This document shows, in pieces, positions 8,185-17,298 of a stretch of 42,827 nt of DNA (its first letter is position 1; every line of letters begins with the position of its first letter). Origin of the DNA: Aphodousia sp048520025 (GTDB lineage: Bacteria; Pseudomonadota; Gammaproteobacteria; Burkholderiales; Burkholderiaceae_F). Both the position numbers and the translations under genes were made by a program. A model generated the notes under the pieces. That model worked only from the letters and a program-made list of their open reading frames with translations, had not been told where the DNA came from and did no database searches. The stretch is from positions 1 to 42,827 of the forward strand of contig DBFZTP010000061.1 of assembly GCA_048520025.1 (NCBI GenBank), read 5' to 3'.

Positions 8185-8847
8185 ATGGCTGCAGTATTGA
8201 GAATTTTGATTGTTGAAAATGACGCTCATATCCGCGATCGCATGGAGCGCGTCATTGGTGCTGAAAAAGACATTCGCATCATCGGCACTGCCGAAACCAA
8301 ATCGGCCGCTAAAAAACTTATTGACACCTATCCCTTTGAGACGCTTGTCATTGATTTGACTCTACCCGATGGTTTTGGTCTTGAAATTGTCTCTTGGGTC
8401 AATGAAAAGTACCCTGAGAGCGACGTGATGATTTTGGCCAATAGCGAAGACGATCCCCACATTGTGAGCGCCATTGAAGCCGGTGCAACGGGTTACGTTT
8501 TAAAGTCTGCCATTGAATCTGACCTCATTAATGCCGTACGCCTTTTGCAAGCAGGCGGCTCTCCCGTCAGTCCCAATGTGGCCAAAAGTGTTTTGCGAGC
8601 ACTGTGCACCAATTCCACTGTTGTGACTGAAAAAGTACCAACAGCCGTACCGCACCCCCTTTCTGAGCGTGAAACCGAAATTTTGCGTCTCTTGGCCAAA
8701 GGCATGAGCTTTAATGAAATCGGTAATATTTTGGCGATTTCGCCTCATACGGTCACGGCTCACATCAAAAAGATTTACCGAAAGCTTCAAGTTCATTCTC
8801 GCGGTGAAGCCGTTTACGAAGCCGCTCAAATGGGCATCATTCCTTAA
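8185..8847 (+). CDS. NarL/FixJ-type two-component response regulator
   Basis: A 220-aa cytoplasmic DNA-binding regulator. Receiver domain (1 to about 125): acidic pocket E11/D13, phospho-acceptor D57 in VIDLTLPDG, S87 in place of the switch Thr/Ser, and K107 in GYVLKSA. LuxR-type helix-turn-helix (about 156-215): LSERETEILRLLAKGMSFNE followed by the recognition segment SPHTVTAHIKKIYRKLQV. All residues needed for phosphorylation are present. No recognisable histidine kinase is encoded nearby; the next gene, 8 bp downstream, is a membrane protein that might be a divergent partner. A GGAG sits 10 bp before the ATG. It heads the operon that continues to menE. Confidence 0.9.
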   Translation: MAAVLRILIVENDAHIRDRMERVIGAEKDIRIIGTAETKSAAKKLIDTYPFETLVIDLTLPDGFGLEIVSWVNEKYPESDVMILANSEDDPHIVSAIEAGATGYVLKSAIESDLINAVRLLQAGGSPVSPNVAKSVLRALCTNSTVVTEKVPTAVPHPLSERETEILRLLAKGMSFNEIGNILAISPHTVTAHIKKIYRKLQVHSRGEAVYEAAQMGIIP

Positions 8848-8855
8848 TTTGCATC

Positions 8856-9806
8856 ATGGCCAATTGGTTAACTTTTCTTCTTTGCGTGGGTTCTGTCGGT
8901 ATCACTTTTGCGATTACCACCGTTTTAGCCCATCGCACCCATCCTCACGCCCGTCATGAACGCGTGTTGGGTCTGGGTTTTGCGGTTGCGCTCGTCACCC
9001 TTTGTGCTTGGATTGCCTCTGACCTTCTGTCGTCACTCACGGTATTAACGCAAGGCGTTTTAACCGTAACGGCCGTTCTCATCTGTGTTGGTTACGCCTA
9101 CATCGTTTTAGAGTCGCGCTCCATTTTGCGCTATGCAGGGGTTGGTTTGGCAACTCTCCTCTGGCTTGTGGCTTTAGCCAGTGATGCATTTTCAACCTCC
9201 AACTACCTTCCTTGGGCAACGTCTTTGGTTGGTGTCACGGCAAGCATTAACTTCTTGGGTCACTTGCTGCGTGCCCGCGTCAACAAAGCGCTTTTACGCG
9301 CCCCCAAAGAAGCTCGCCTGCGTGCCCCCAATGTACAAGAAAAGGAGTTGGTCTATCACAGTGTGCGATTGTTTCTAGACAACCCCGCTCTTACCCAATC
9401 CGTTGATGGACAAAAAGTTTTAGAAGGTCTATCACTTTCTTGCGAAGATCTTCCGGTGCTGATTTCTCGCTTGATGAAGGATTTCGCCGGCGACATTGCT
9501 CTTGAAGAAAATGTCTCCGACATCACGATTAAAAAGACGTATTTTTTAAGTGCCCTTTACCCCTTGATTGCTATTTGGGCTCATGTCTTTGATGAAACGC
9601 GACCGCTCGTGAAATCCTACCGCTACCATTTATCATTTGATGCGGAAAATATTTGGTTGGATATCGACGGACAAACAAAAGAAACGACTGCATTCGATGT
9701 TCGTGCCTTAAAGAAATACATCTACGATCAAAGTGCAGATCTTGTTGATGTGGAACTCAATGACAAAGAGCTTCATGTTCGCATCGGTTACCGACTCCCC
9801 TACTAA
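8856..9806 (+). CDS. Membrane protein of unknown family, possible divergent sensor partner
   Basis: Not recognised as a known family. It is 316 aa: residues 1-138 contain four or five hydrophobic segments (about 4-24, 37-57, 61-83, 93-112, perhaps 118-138). Residues 140-316 are soluble and charged. The last 35 residues (DVRALKKYIYDQSADLVDVE, then LNDKELHVRIGYRL) have the helix, strand, turn, strand pattern seen around the N-box of GHKL kinases such as NarX, but the N-box Glu/Asn are missing. No HisKA_3 H-box, G1 or G2 motif is visible. It is adjacent (8 bp) to a NarL-type regulator and lacks its own ribosome-binding site, so translation is probably coupled. That makes a degenerate or kinase-less sensor an attractive but unproven guess. 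Confidence 0.6.
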   Translation: MANWLTFLLCVGSVGITFAITTVLAHRTHPHARHERVLGLGFAVALVTLCAWIASDLLSSLTVLTQGVLTVTAVLICVGYAYIVLESRSILRYAGVGLATLLWLVALASDAFSTSNYLPWATSLVGVTASINFLGHLLRARVNKALLRAPKEARLRAPNVQEKELVYHSVRLFLDNPALTQSVDGQKVLEGLSLSCEDLPVLISRLMKDFAGDIALEENVSDITIKKTYFLSALYPLIAIWAHVFDETRPLVKSYRYHLSFDAENIWLDIDGQTKETTAFDVRALKKYIYDQSADLVDVELNDKELHVRIGYRLPY

Positions 9807-9830
9807 AAAGTTAATACACGAAAGGAAATT

Positions 9831-10811
9831 ATGACTGCAAAATCCCTCTTTGCGGCCTCTTTAGGTTGCGTCCTCACCGTTATTTCCGGCCAAGCTTTGG
9901 CTGAAAAAGCGTGGCCACAAGCCAAAGAAATTCGTCTGGTGGTACCTTTCCCTGCCGGTGGCGGAGCCGATACATTGGCCCGCATCATTGCGCCGGAATT
10001 GGCCACGCGACTCGGCCAAACCGTCATTGTTGAAAACATCGCGGGCGCCGGTGGCAGTCTCGGTACCGAACAAGCCTCTCGCGCCAAAAATGACGGTTAC
10101 ACCCTGCTTTATGTCACTAACGGCACGCTTGGCACTAACCCTGCGCTTTATCCCCACGTTGGGTACGATCCGCTCAAAGACTTTGCTCCCATTGCCCGCT
10201 TAACTGAAATTACCATGGTGATGAGCGTCAATCCCAAGCGCCATAGCGAGACGTCTTTGAAAGACTTTTTAAACAAAGCCAGGGCAAGTTCTCAACCCTT
10301 GACCTTTTCATCGGCCGGCAACGGCACAACGAGTCACTTGGCGGGCGTCATGCTCTCTAACCTCACGGGAATCACTTTTGAACATATCCCGTACCGAGGA
10401 GGCGCAGCCAGCATGACCGATATGCTGGGCGGTCGCATTGACTTTACGATTGACGTGGCTCCCAATACATTAGTGCACGTTGATGCCAAAAAACTCACAG
10501 CGTTGGGAAGCGGTAGCGCACAACCGTTAAAATCTCATCCTGAGATTGCTCCGATTGCAAAAACGGTTCCCGGGTTCGAGCTTTTTGCTTGGGACGGCAT
10601 TGTGGTACAAAAAGGTACCAATCCCAAGATCATTAAAGAATTAAACCTTGCCTTGCAAGAGGCTCTAAAAACGGAAAAAGTAAAATCCGCTTATTTAAAT
10701 CGCGGCGCTGAAGTTGTTGAAAGCACGCCCGAAGGTTTCCGAGTCTTTATCCAATCGGAAACAAAAAAATGGGCAGACTTGGTCCGCACATCCAAAACAA
10801 AACTTGATTAA
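9831..10811 (+). CDS. Bug/TctC family periplasmic solute-binding protein
   Basis: A 326-aa tripartite-tricarboxylate-transporter receptor. It has a Sec signal peptide (MTAKSLFAASLGCVLTVISG, ALA at 22-24) followed by the family hallmarks IRLVVPFPAGGGADTLARII, VENIAGAGGSLGTEQASRA, NDGYTLLYV and IPYRGGAASMTDMLGGRID. These periplasmic proteins bind carboxylates or related small molecules. No TctA or TctB membrane partner is present, so it belongs to the large class of orphan Bug proteins. These may share a distant transporter or feed ligand information to a sensor. The ribosome-binding site AGGAAAT lies just before the ATG. The ligand cannot be predicted. Confidence 0.9.
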   Translation: MTAKSLFAASLGCVLTVISGQALAEKAWPQAKEIRLVVPFPAGGGADTLARIIAPELATRLGQTVIVENIAGAGGSLGTEQASRAKNDGYTLLYVTNGTLGTNPALYPHVGYDPLKDFAPIARLTEITMVMSVNPKRHSETSLKDFLNKARASSQPLTFSSAGNGTTSHLAGVMLSNLTGITFEHIPYRGGAASMTDMLGGRIDFTIDVAPNTLVHVDAKKLTALGSGSAQPLKSHPEIAPIAKTVPGFELFAWDGIVVQKGTNPKIIKELNLALQEALKTEKVKSAYLNRGAEVVESTPEGFRVFIQSETKKWADLVRTSKTKLD

Positions 10812-10834
10812 CTATTTTTTTGGAACATTTGAAA

Positions 10835-11677
10835 ATGACTGAAACGAATCAATTGAAGCCGATTCCCGATTGGGAAAGTTTCGGTGAATTTACCGACATC
10901 ATCTATGAAAAGGCCGAAGGCATTGCCAAGTTAACGATTAACCGTCCACATGTGCGTAATGCCTTCCGTCCCGAAACGGTGCAAGAGCTCTGCCAAGCCT
11001 TTAGCGACGCTCGTGAAGACCCGTCCATCGGCGTCATCATCTTAACGGGGGCCGGCCCCTTGGCCTTTTGCTCGGGCGGCGACCAAAAGGTGCGTGGCAA
11101 TGGCGGTTATGTCGGCCATGACGGTGTACCTCGCTTAAACGTTTTGGATTTCCAACGCATGATCCGTACGTGCCCGAAACCCGTTGTCGCCATGGTGGCC
11201 GGCTACGCCATCGGCGGTGGCCACGTGTTGCACATGTTGTGCGACTTAACGATTGCTGCCGATAACGCTCGCTTCGGTCAAACGGGTCCCCGCGTGGGGA
11301 GTTTTGACGGCGGCTGGGGTGCTTCTTATATGGCACGTTTGGTCGGTCAAAAGAAGGCTCGTGAAATCTGGTTCCTCTGCCGTCAATACGATGCTCAACA
11401 AGCCCTCGATATGGGGCTGGTGAACACGGTGGTACCGCTTGATAAACTTGAAGAAGAAACGGTGCAATGGTGCCGTGAAATCTTAGCCAATAGCCCCATT
11501 GCTATTCGTTGCTTGAAGGCAGCATTGAATGCCGACTGCGACGGTCAAGCCGGTTTGCAAGAATTGGCCGGTAACGCCACGTTGCTTTACTACATGACCG
11601 AAGAAGGCAAGGAAGGCAAAAACGCTTTCTTGGAAAAGCGTCGCCCGGACTTCACGAAGTTCCCGCGTTTGCCGTAA
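10835..11677 (+). CDS. menB: 1,4-dihydroxy-2-naphthoyl-CoA synthase MenB
   Basis: A crotonase-fold enzyme that closes the naphthoquinone ring from o-succinylbenzoyl-CoA in menaquinone synthesis. Of 280 aa, the MenB-specific segments are FCSGGDQKVRG, the flexible loop GYVGHDGVPRLNVLDFQRMI, PVVAMVAGYAIGGGHVLHM, and TGPRVGSFDGGWGASYMARL. The C-terminal half (REIWFLCRQYDAQQALDMGL, CLKAALNADCDGQAGLQELA) closely follows enterobacterial MenB from memory, which makes the assignment specific. ATG at 10835 is chosen; an in-frame TTG at 10820 would add MEHLK only. It lies 23 bp after the Bug gene and 10 bp before menE, so the three are co-transcribed. It implies menaquinone-based, probably anaerobic, respiration; the other men genes are not in the window. 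Confidence 0.95.
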   Translation: MTETNQLKPIPDWESFGEFTDIIYEKAEGIAKLTINRPHVRNAFRPETVQELCQAFSDAREDPSIGVIILTGAGPLAFCSGGDQKVRGNGGYVGHDGVPRLNVLDFQRMIRTCPKPVVAMVAGYAIGGGHVLHMLCDLTIAADNARFGQTGPRVGSFDGGWGASYMARLVGQKKAREIWFLCRQYDAQQALDMGLVNTVVPLDKLEEETVQWCREILANSPIAIRCLKAALNADCDGQAGLQELAGNATLLYYMTEEGKEGKNAFLEKRRPDFTKFPRLP

Positions 11678-11687
11678 GCCATACGTC

Positions 11688-13028
11688 ATGCAAAAGCCTT
11701 TTTCCATTATCACGGCCGCCGCAGATGCCCCCGAGACCATTGGGATTCGCTGTGGCGGACAGGATTATTCGTTTGCCAAACTTGCGCTCTTAACGCAAAA
11801 CTGCATGGCACGCTTGGAAAACACTGGTGTATTGCCCCCCAAAGGGCAGCCCTACATCGTTGAGGGCAAAAATTCGGTCGAAACGGTGATCGAGCTTTAT
11901 GCGTTGATGGAACTCGGGGTGCCGGCTTTAATGCTGCACCCTAAACTCACACCCACAGAGCGTCGCGTCCTTTTAGAAAGCATCGCCAATATCACGGATC
12001 CGCTTCCTGAAAATTGCGTTGCGGTTCTCTTTACATCGGGCACCACGGGACTGCCGAAACCTGCCATCATCACGACCGATATGCTTTTAGCCTCAGCCAA
12101 TGAAAGCGCTAAAAATTTGGGGTGGCAAGACGATGACTGTTGGCAGCTTTGTATGTCGCTTACACGCATTGGCGGGCTTTCCATTTTGACGCGTTGCCTT
12201 TTGGCTCGTAAAACCGTGGCGATTTCGCCTTTATTTGATGCAAAGTCTTTTGTGCAAGCGTTAAAAGACGATCATGTGACGATCACGAGCATCGTCCCCA
12301 CGATGCTTGCTAAGATTTTCGAAGTTTTCCCTCAATGGACGGCACCCACTCATCTTCGTGTGATTTTATTGGGTGGCTCTTCTGCCACCGATAAGCTTTT
12401 AGCTAAAGCTCACGAACAGCATCTGCCCATTGTCACCACGTACGGGATGACAGAGACGTGCTCACACGTTGTGATGACGCCTTACGCTGAACGTTTTGAA
12501 CTTCAAAGCGGTTCCGGCAAAGTTTTGCCCAACAGTCGCGTACGCATTCATCATCAACAAATTGAAGTGGCCTCCCCCATGCGAACCCCGGGTTACTGGG
12601 GCCGTCCGCCGTTGACAAGCGAGTGGTTTGAAACGGGCGACTTGGGAGACTTTGATGATCAGGGGCGATTGCACGTTTATGCCCGTCGTCATGACTTAAT
12701 TTTGACCGCCGGCGAAAACGTCTATCCTTTGGAAGTGGAAAACCTTTTGGCTCGTTCCCCTTTCATTAAAGAAGCGCTTGTTGTGGGAGAGCCCAACGAA
12801 ACGTGGGGCGCCATCGTGTGTGCGTTAATTGTTCCTGAGACTAATACGCATCCGACGCTTGAAGACATTCGTCGTTTTTGCAAGGAAAACATTTCGGCTT
12901 ATAAGTGCCCTCGTAAAGTGGCCTTTGTCGAAGCATTGCCCGTCAATAGCGCCGATAAGCCCGATCGTCGTTCAGCGGTATTAAAGCAATTTACGTTGCA
13001 TCCTTTGCATTACAAGAGTGGAAACTGA
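11688..13028 (+). CDS. menE: o-succinylbenzoate-CoA ligase MenE
   Basis: A 446-aa member of the ANL adenylating superfamily. Core motifs are VLFTSGTTGLPKP (residues 114-125, phosphate loop), TTYGMTETCSH (A5), ETGDLGDFDDQGRLHVYARR (A7/A8) and GENVYPLEVE. The catalytic lysine region reads LPVNSADKPDRRS; the usual SGK is replaced by SADK, one residue longer, with the lysine kept. Length, compactness and position directly after menB identify it as MenE, the step before MenB. The protein ends with a short FTLHPLHYKSGN tail. A terminator follows at 13033-13065, closing the operon. Confidence 0.88.
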   Translation: MQKPFSIITAAADAPETIGIRCGGQDYSFAKLALLTQNCMARLENTGVLPPKGQPYIVEGKNSVETVIELYALMELGVPALMLHPKLTPTERRVLLESIANITDPLPENCVAVLFTSGTTGLPKPAIITTDMLLASANESAKNLGWQDDDCWQLCMSLTRIGGLSILTRCLLARKTVAISPLFDAKSFVQALKDDHVTITSIVPTMLAKIFEVFPQWTAPTHLRVILLGGSSATDKLLAKAHEQHLPIVTTYGMTETCSHVVMTPYAERFELQSGSGKVLPNSRVRIHHQQIEVASPMRTPGYWGRPPLTSEWFETGDLGDFDDQGRLHVYARRHDLILTAGENVYPLEVENLLARSPFIKEALVVGEPNETWGAIVCALIVPETNTHPTLEDIRRFCKENISAYKCPRKVAFVEALPVNSADKPDRRSAVLKQFTLHPLHYKSGN

Positions 13029-13032
13029 GTTC

Positions 13033-13065
13033 AATCGGGGTGTTTCAAAGCACTCCGATTTGTTT
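13033..13065 (+). terminator. Terminator of the regulator-to-menE operon
   Basis: Stem AATCGGGGTG (13033-13042) / CACTCCGATT (13051-13060), 10 bp with one G-T pair and an 8-nt loop, followed by TGTTT. It lies just after the menE stop. Confidence 0.75.
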
Positions 13066-13137
13066 CCAACCTTAACGATATCGGCACGATAGGCCTTTTC
13101 TCATTAAGATTAGAGTGTTATTTCATCGCATCCGGTC

Positions 13138-14640
13138 ATGTTTAAAAAAGCTCTCATTTCAGCCCTATGCACAACCATTGCGCTCACTCCGATGAGTGCG
13201 TGGGCTGTTCGTGAGCCTGCAACCCAATCGCTTAACCTCAACCTGCCCAGCATGGGGGCGGTGGCGGGCACTGAAATGTCCCCGTCAGAAGAACAAGCTT
13301 TGGGGGACGAAATCATGACGCACATTCGTGCCGATGATGCTTACCTCAATGATGCTGAAACGCTCGAATACCTCAATCGCTTGGGCTACCGCTTAGCCAG
13401 TGTTTCGCAATCTCACACCTACAATTTCTTTTTCTATCCGCTCATTGATAAGTCCTTGAACGCTTTTGCGATCCCCGGGGGCTACATTGCGGTGCACACT
13501 GGTCTGATCGTGGCCGCGCAAACCGAAAGTGAATTGGCCGGTGTCGTTGCTCACGAAATCGGTCACGTCTCTCAGCGCCACATTGCTCGCATGATTGACG
13601 AGCAACGCAACAATATGGCGATCACCATCGGTTCCTTGCTCTTGGCCTTATTAGCGGCTCGAGCAGGCAGCGGTAATGCGGCCGCCGGTATTGCGATGGG
13701 CGGTCAGGCGGCCCTGATTCAAAAGCAATTAGGATACTCTCGCAGTGCTGAACGCGAAGCGGACCGTGTCGGTTTAAATTCTTTAGCCAATGCCGGCTTT
13801 GACCCCAAAGGGATGGAGAATTTCTTTGCTCGACTTCAACAAAATAATCGCTATTACGAATCGGCTTCCCCTGCTTATTTAAGTACCCACCCGCTGACGG
13901 TCGAACGTATCAGCGATATGGAAAACCGTACGCAACAGTTGGGCAATCGCACGCACACGGACTCCATGGACTTTCTCTTGATTCAGCAGCGCATGCGTGT
14001 ATTGCAAGAAAGTTCACACAACGAACGATTAAAAGTCGAAAAAGAAATACGAGACGACTTGGCAAGCGCTAAAAATCAACGCAAAAAAATTGCTCTAACC
14101 TATGGCTTATCGGTGGCTAATCGACGATTGGGTAAGGGGGCAGAAGCCAAACGTCTTGCTAATGAAGCGGTTCGTTTGGGTGGCAAACTCCCGATTTTGG
14201 AAAAGAACCAATCGGAGTGCCTTTTCCTTTTTGGCAACGCCAATGAAAAACGCCAAGCTTTGCGTCAGGCAAAAAATCTTGTGGACAATAACCCGTTATC
14301 GGAAATGGCCGTCAAGCTTTACGCCAATGAGCTTTATGAGTCGAAGCGCTATAACGACGTCTTAAAGTTTATGCGCTCTCAACAAGCAATCAGCCGTCAA
14401 AGCGAAGCTTATAACGCCATTGCCGCCCGTTGCTACAAAGAACTCAATCAAAATAGCGCTCACCATCAAGCCGTGGGCGACATGTACTTGGCGCGCGGTG
14501 ACAAACGTGCCGCCGAATATCAATTCAACTTAGCCCAACAGGCCAACGACGGCGACTTTTATCTTATGAGTCAGGTCGATGCGAAGTTGCGCCAAGTTCG
14601 TCAAGAAATTCTCGACGACAAGAAATTCAACGAAAAATAG
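13138..14640 (+). CDS. bepA: Exported M48 metalloprotease with TPR domain (BepA/YfgC type)
   Basis: A 500-aa periplasmic protease-chaperone. The Sec signal peptide is MFKKALISALCTTIALTPMS followed by AWA at 21-23. The zinc site HEIGH is at 139-143 (VVAHEIGHVSQRH). The third ligand lies in SRSAEREADRVG, and a conserved SPAYLSTHPLTVERISDM motif follows. The C-terminal half from about residue 290 is helical with TPR-like repeats. In Enterobacteria BepA helps LptD assembly and degrades stalled outer-membrane proteins; the same role is inferred here. It is monocistronic, starting about 110 bp after the menE stop. No strong ribosome-binding site is visible before the ATG. Confidence 0.9.
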   Translation: MFKKALISALCTTIALTPMSAWAVREPATQSLNLNLPSMGAVAGTEMSPSEEQALGDEIMTHIRADDAYLNDAETLEYLNRLGYRLASVSQSHTYNFFFYPLIDKSLNAFAIPGGYIAVHTGLIVAAQTESELAGVVAHEIGHVSQRHIARMIDEQRNNMAITIGSLLLALLAARAGSGNAAAGIAMGGQAALIQKQLGYSRSAEREADRVGLNSLANAGFDPKGMENFFARLQQNNRYYESASPAYLSTHPLTVERISDMENRTQQLGNRTHTDSMDFLLIQQRMRVLQESSHNERLKVEKEIRDDLASAKNQRKKIALTYGLSVANRRLGKGAEAKRLANEAVRLGGKLPILEKNQSECLFLFGNANEKRQALRQAKNLVDNNPLSEMAVKLYANELYESKRYNDVLKFMRSQQAISRQSEAYNAIAARCYKELNQNSAHHQAVGDMYLARGDKRAAEYQFNLAQQANDGDFYLMSQVDAKLRQVRQEILDDKKFNEK

Positions 14641-14722
14641 CCGTTTTGGCGCCTCTTGAACTTTTTGTTTCTCACCCAAAAATGGGATAATTAAGTGTTT
14701 ATTCCCTATCGGATTATTAAAA

Positions 14723-15802
14723 ATGGCTATTGAAGATTATTTAACGATTGCACCGAAAACCGATGAAATTATTGAAACGGACGCCGTCATTGTTGGCGCC
14801 GGCCCTGTCGGTCTTTTCCAAGTTTTTGAATTGGGTCTTTTGGAAATGAAGGCTCACGTTGTTGACTCCCTTAAGATGGTGGGCGGTCAATGCATGGAGC
14901 TTTATGAACATAAGCCTATTTACGACATTCCCGCCGTGCCTGTTTGCACGTCGCGAGAATTAACAGAAAATCTTCTCAAGCAAATTCATCCCTTCGGCCC
15001 CCAATTTCACTTGGGCGAAGAGGTGACGACGGTCAAAAAGCAAGAAGATGGTCGTTTCTTTGTCGAAACGGATAAGGGCACGCGCTTTATGACCAAGACC
15101 GTCTTTATCGCAGCCGGCGTCGGCAGTTTCCAACCCAAGCGCTTGACGGTGCCGGGCATTGCCAAGTTTGAAGGGACCCAACTTCACTACCACGTCAAAG
15201 ACCCGGAATTCTTTGCTGGTAAAAACATCGTCATCTGTGGCGGTGGTGACTCTGCTCTCGACTGGACGTTAAATTTAGTGGGTAAGGCCGAAAGCGTCAT
15301 TCTTTTGCACCGTCGTGATGGCTTCCGCGCTCAAACGGCTTCTGTTAACAAGATGCGTGAATTGTGCGAAAACTGGGAAATGCAATTCGAAGTCGGTCAA
15401 ATCACGGGTTTTGAAGAAAAAGACGGCAAGCTCACGGAAATTCGCGTCACGGGCGACGATGGTGTAGTTCGCCGTATGCCGCTTGACCACTTGTTGGTCT
15501 TCTTTGGTTTGTCTCCGAAGTTGGGCCCCATCGCCGATTGGGGTCTTGAAATCTATCGCAAGCAAATCGTGGTCGATACGGAAAAATTCCAATCCTCCAT
15601 CCCCGGCATTTTTGCCGTGGGTGACATCAACACCTATCCGGGTAAGAAGAAGTTGATTTTGTCGGGCTTCCACGAATGCGCTTTAGCCGCTTTTGCTGCT
15701 GCCGACATCGTCTATCCTGAAAAGAAAACCTTATTGCAATACACGACAACGAGTCCCAAGTTGCACAAGGTTTTAGGGGTTGAAACGCCTGAGTTGGATT
15801 AA
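14723..15802 (+). CDS. Ferredoxin/flavodoxin-NADP reductase, thioredoxin-reductase fold
   Basis: A 359-aa flavoprotein with an FAD-binding loop (VIVGAGPVGLFQVFELGLL), the family-typical VGGQCMELYEHKPIYDIPA stretch, an NADPH loop (IVICGGGDSALDW with HRRDGFRA), and a C-terminal FAD motif IPGIFAVGDINTYPGKKKL. It lacks the CxxC redox pair of true thioredoxin reductase in the NADPH domain. It therefore belongs to the TrxR-like ferredoxin-NADP(+) reductases (YumC type), which transfer electrons between NADPH and ferredoxin or flavodoxin. The protein is cytoplasmic. An N-terminal extension of about 18 residues precedes the Rossmann fold. Single gene with a good terminator downstream at 15833. Confidence 0.87.
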   Translation: MAIEDYLTIAPKTDEIIETDAVIVGAGPVGLFQVFELGLLEMKAHVVDSLKMVGGQCMELYEHKPIYDIPAVPVCTSRELTENLLKQIHPFGPQFHLGEEVTTVKKQEDGRFFVETDKGTRFMTKTVFIAAGVGSFQPKRLTVPGIAKFEGTQLHYHVKDPEFFAGKNIVICGGGDSALDWTLNLVGKAESVILLHRRDGFRAQTASVNKMRELCENWEMQFEVGQITGFEEKDGKLTEIRVTGDDGVVRRMPLDHLLVFFGLSPKLGPIADWGLEIYRKQIVVDTEKFQSSIPGIFAVGDINTYPGKKKLILSGFHECALAAFAAADIVYPEKKTLLQYTTTSPKLHKVLGVETPELD

Positions 15803-15832
15803 TCACTCAAACTTTTAACACTAGACCATTCA

Positions 15833-15866
15833 GAGGTTTCGATTTAATTTTCGAAGCCTCTTTTTC
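15833..15866 (+). terminator. Terminator after the ferredoxin-NADP reductase gene
   Basis: Stem GAGGTTTCGA (15833-15842) / TCGAAGCCTC (15851-15860), one G-T pair, 8-nt loop, followed by TTTTTCTTT. Confidence 0.85.
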
Positions 15867-16016
15867 TTTGCGCTCAACTCCTAGATAGAACCGCCTAAGA
15901 GGTTAGAAAATATTTAAGTACAAAACCTTATTTTTGGGCAAATGTCGTTAAGATTGCGCGAATGGTGGCGAAATGACCATCAACAATCTCCCTGAACTTT
16001 AAAGAAGACATCAAAA

Positions 16017-17282
16017 ATGCCTAAACGTATCATGATTCGTTTTGCGAAGCCTTTTTTACAAGCTTCGCTCGTTAAACAAATTCTTATTGGCCTAGTTTTA
16101 GGGGTGATTTGCGCCTACATTGCGCCGCCACTTGCCATCTCAAGTGCATTTTTAGGTTCTCTTTTCATTTCAGCATTAAAAGCCGTGGCACCTTTGTTGG
16201 TGTTTGTTTTGGTGATGTCTGCCATTGCCAATCACAATGTCGAAACGCGCGCACACATTAAACCCGTCCTCGTTTTGTATGTCATCGGCACCTTTGGAGC
16301 TGCGTTAATCGCTGTGGTTGCCAGTTTCATCTTTCCGACGCACATTATGTTGGTATCTGCCGACTCGCAAGCGACTGCCATCGGTGGTGTCCAAGAAGTG
16401 TTACGCAATATGCTTTTGGCTGTGGTCGACAATCCCGTCAATGCATTATTAAAGGCCAACTTTATCGGTATTTTGGCTTGGGCAACCGGTTTGGGTTTGG
16501 CTTTGCGCCATGCCTCTAACGCCTCTCGTGAATTCATGGCAGACCTCTCCCGAGGTGTTGAATTTGTTGTGAGTGTGGTTATTCGCTTTGCCCCGGTTGG
16601 GATTTTCGGCTTGGTTGCAAGTACCGTTGCCACAACGGGCTTAGACGTCTTTGAAGGTTACATACAAATCTTGGCGGTGCTTTTAGGTTGCATGGCGTTT
16701 GTCGCTTTGGTTCTTAACCCCTTCTTGGTTTGGGTCGCAACGCGTCGCAACCCCTATCCATTAACGCTTGCCACCTTGCGTGAAAGTGGCGTGATGGCCT
16801 TCTTTACTCGCTCATCTGCCGCCAATATCCCAGTCAACATGGGAATGTGCCGTCGTTTGAATTTGGACGAAGCCACGTATTCAATCACGATCCCGTTGGG
16901 TGCCACCATCAATATGGCAGGTGCCGCCATTACGATTACGGTGTTAACGTTGGCTGCCGCTCACAGCTTAAATATTGAAGTCAGTTTCGTTTCTGCCGTG
17001 ATTTTAAGTTTTGTAGCCTCCATCTGCGCTTGTGGTACCTCGGGTGTGCCGGGTGGCTCTTTGATGTTGATTCCCCTGGCTTGCGGCTTATTTGGTATTG
17101 ACTCCTCAGTTGCCATGGAAGTCGTGGCCGTCGGCTTTATCATCAGCGTTTTACAAGACTCAACGGAAACGGGTTTGAACTCTTCGTCTGACGTTTTGTT
17201 TACTGCAGCCGCCTGCATGAGAGCAGAACGCATTGCGATTGAAGAGGATCGTAAAGGTCGAGATGTCCGTGAATTGAGATAG
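16017..17282 (+). CDS. sstT: Serine/threonine:sodium symporter SstT
   Basis: A 421-aa inner-membrane protein of the dicarboxylate/amino acid:cation symporter family. The substrate-site hairpin and motifs are visible: FFTRSSAANIPVNMGMCRRL (serine-rich re-entrant loop), SITIPLGATINMAGAAITI, CACGTSGVPGGSLMLIPLA and QDSTETGLNSSSDVLFTAA. The IPVNM/INMAG/SGVPGGSLMLIP combination is that of SstT rather than GltP or DctA. It imports L-serine and L-threonine with Na+. The ATG at 16017 is preceded by AAAGAAGA ten bases upstream. Flanked by terminators on both sides, so it is transcribed alone. Confidence 0.92.
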   Translation: MPKRIMIRFAKPFLQASLVKQILIGLVLGVICAYIAPPLAISSAFLGSLFISALKAVAPLLVFVLVMSAIANHNVETRAHIKPVLVLYVIGTFGAALIAVVASFIFPTHIMLVSADSQATAIGGVQEVLRNMLLAVVDNPVNALLKANFIGILAWATGLGLALRHASNASREFMADLSRGVEFVVSVVIRFAPVGIFGLVASTVATTGLDVFEGYIQILAVLLGCMAFVALVLNPFLVWVATRRNPYPLTLATLRESGVMAFFTRSSAANIPVNMGMCRRLNLDEATYSITIPLGATINMAGAAITITVLTLAAAHSLNIEVSFVSAVILSFVASICACGTSGVPGGSLMLIPLACGLFGIDSSVAMEVVAVGFIISVLQDSTETGLNSSSDVLFTAAACMRAERIAIEEDRKGRDVRELR

Positions 17283-17298
17283 TCTCGAAGCAAGAAAA

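Noticed and set aside
15867..16016. Riboswitch (glycine, threonine or lysine type) in the sstT leader
   Set aside because: I found no conserved aptamer elements, and the AT-rich leader shows no stable structure.
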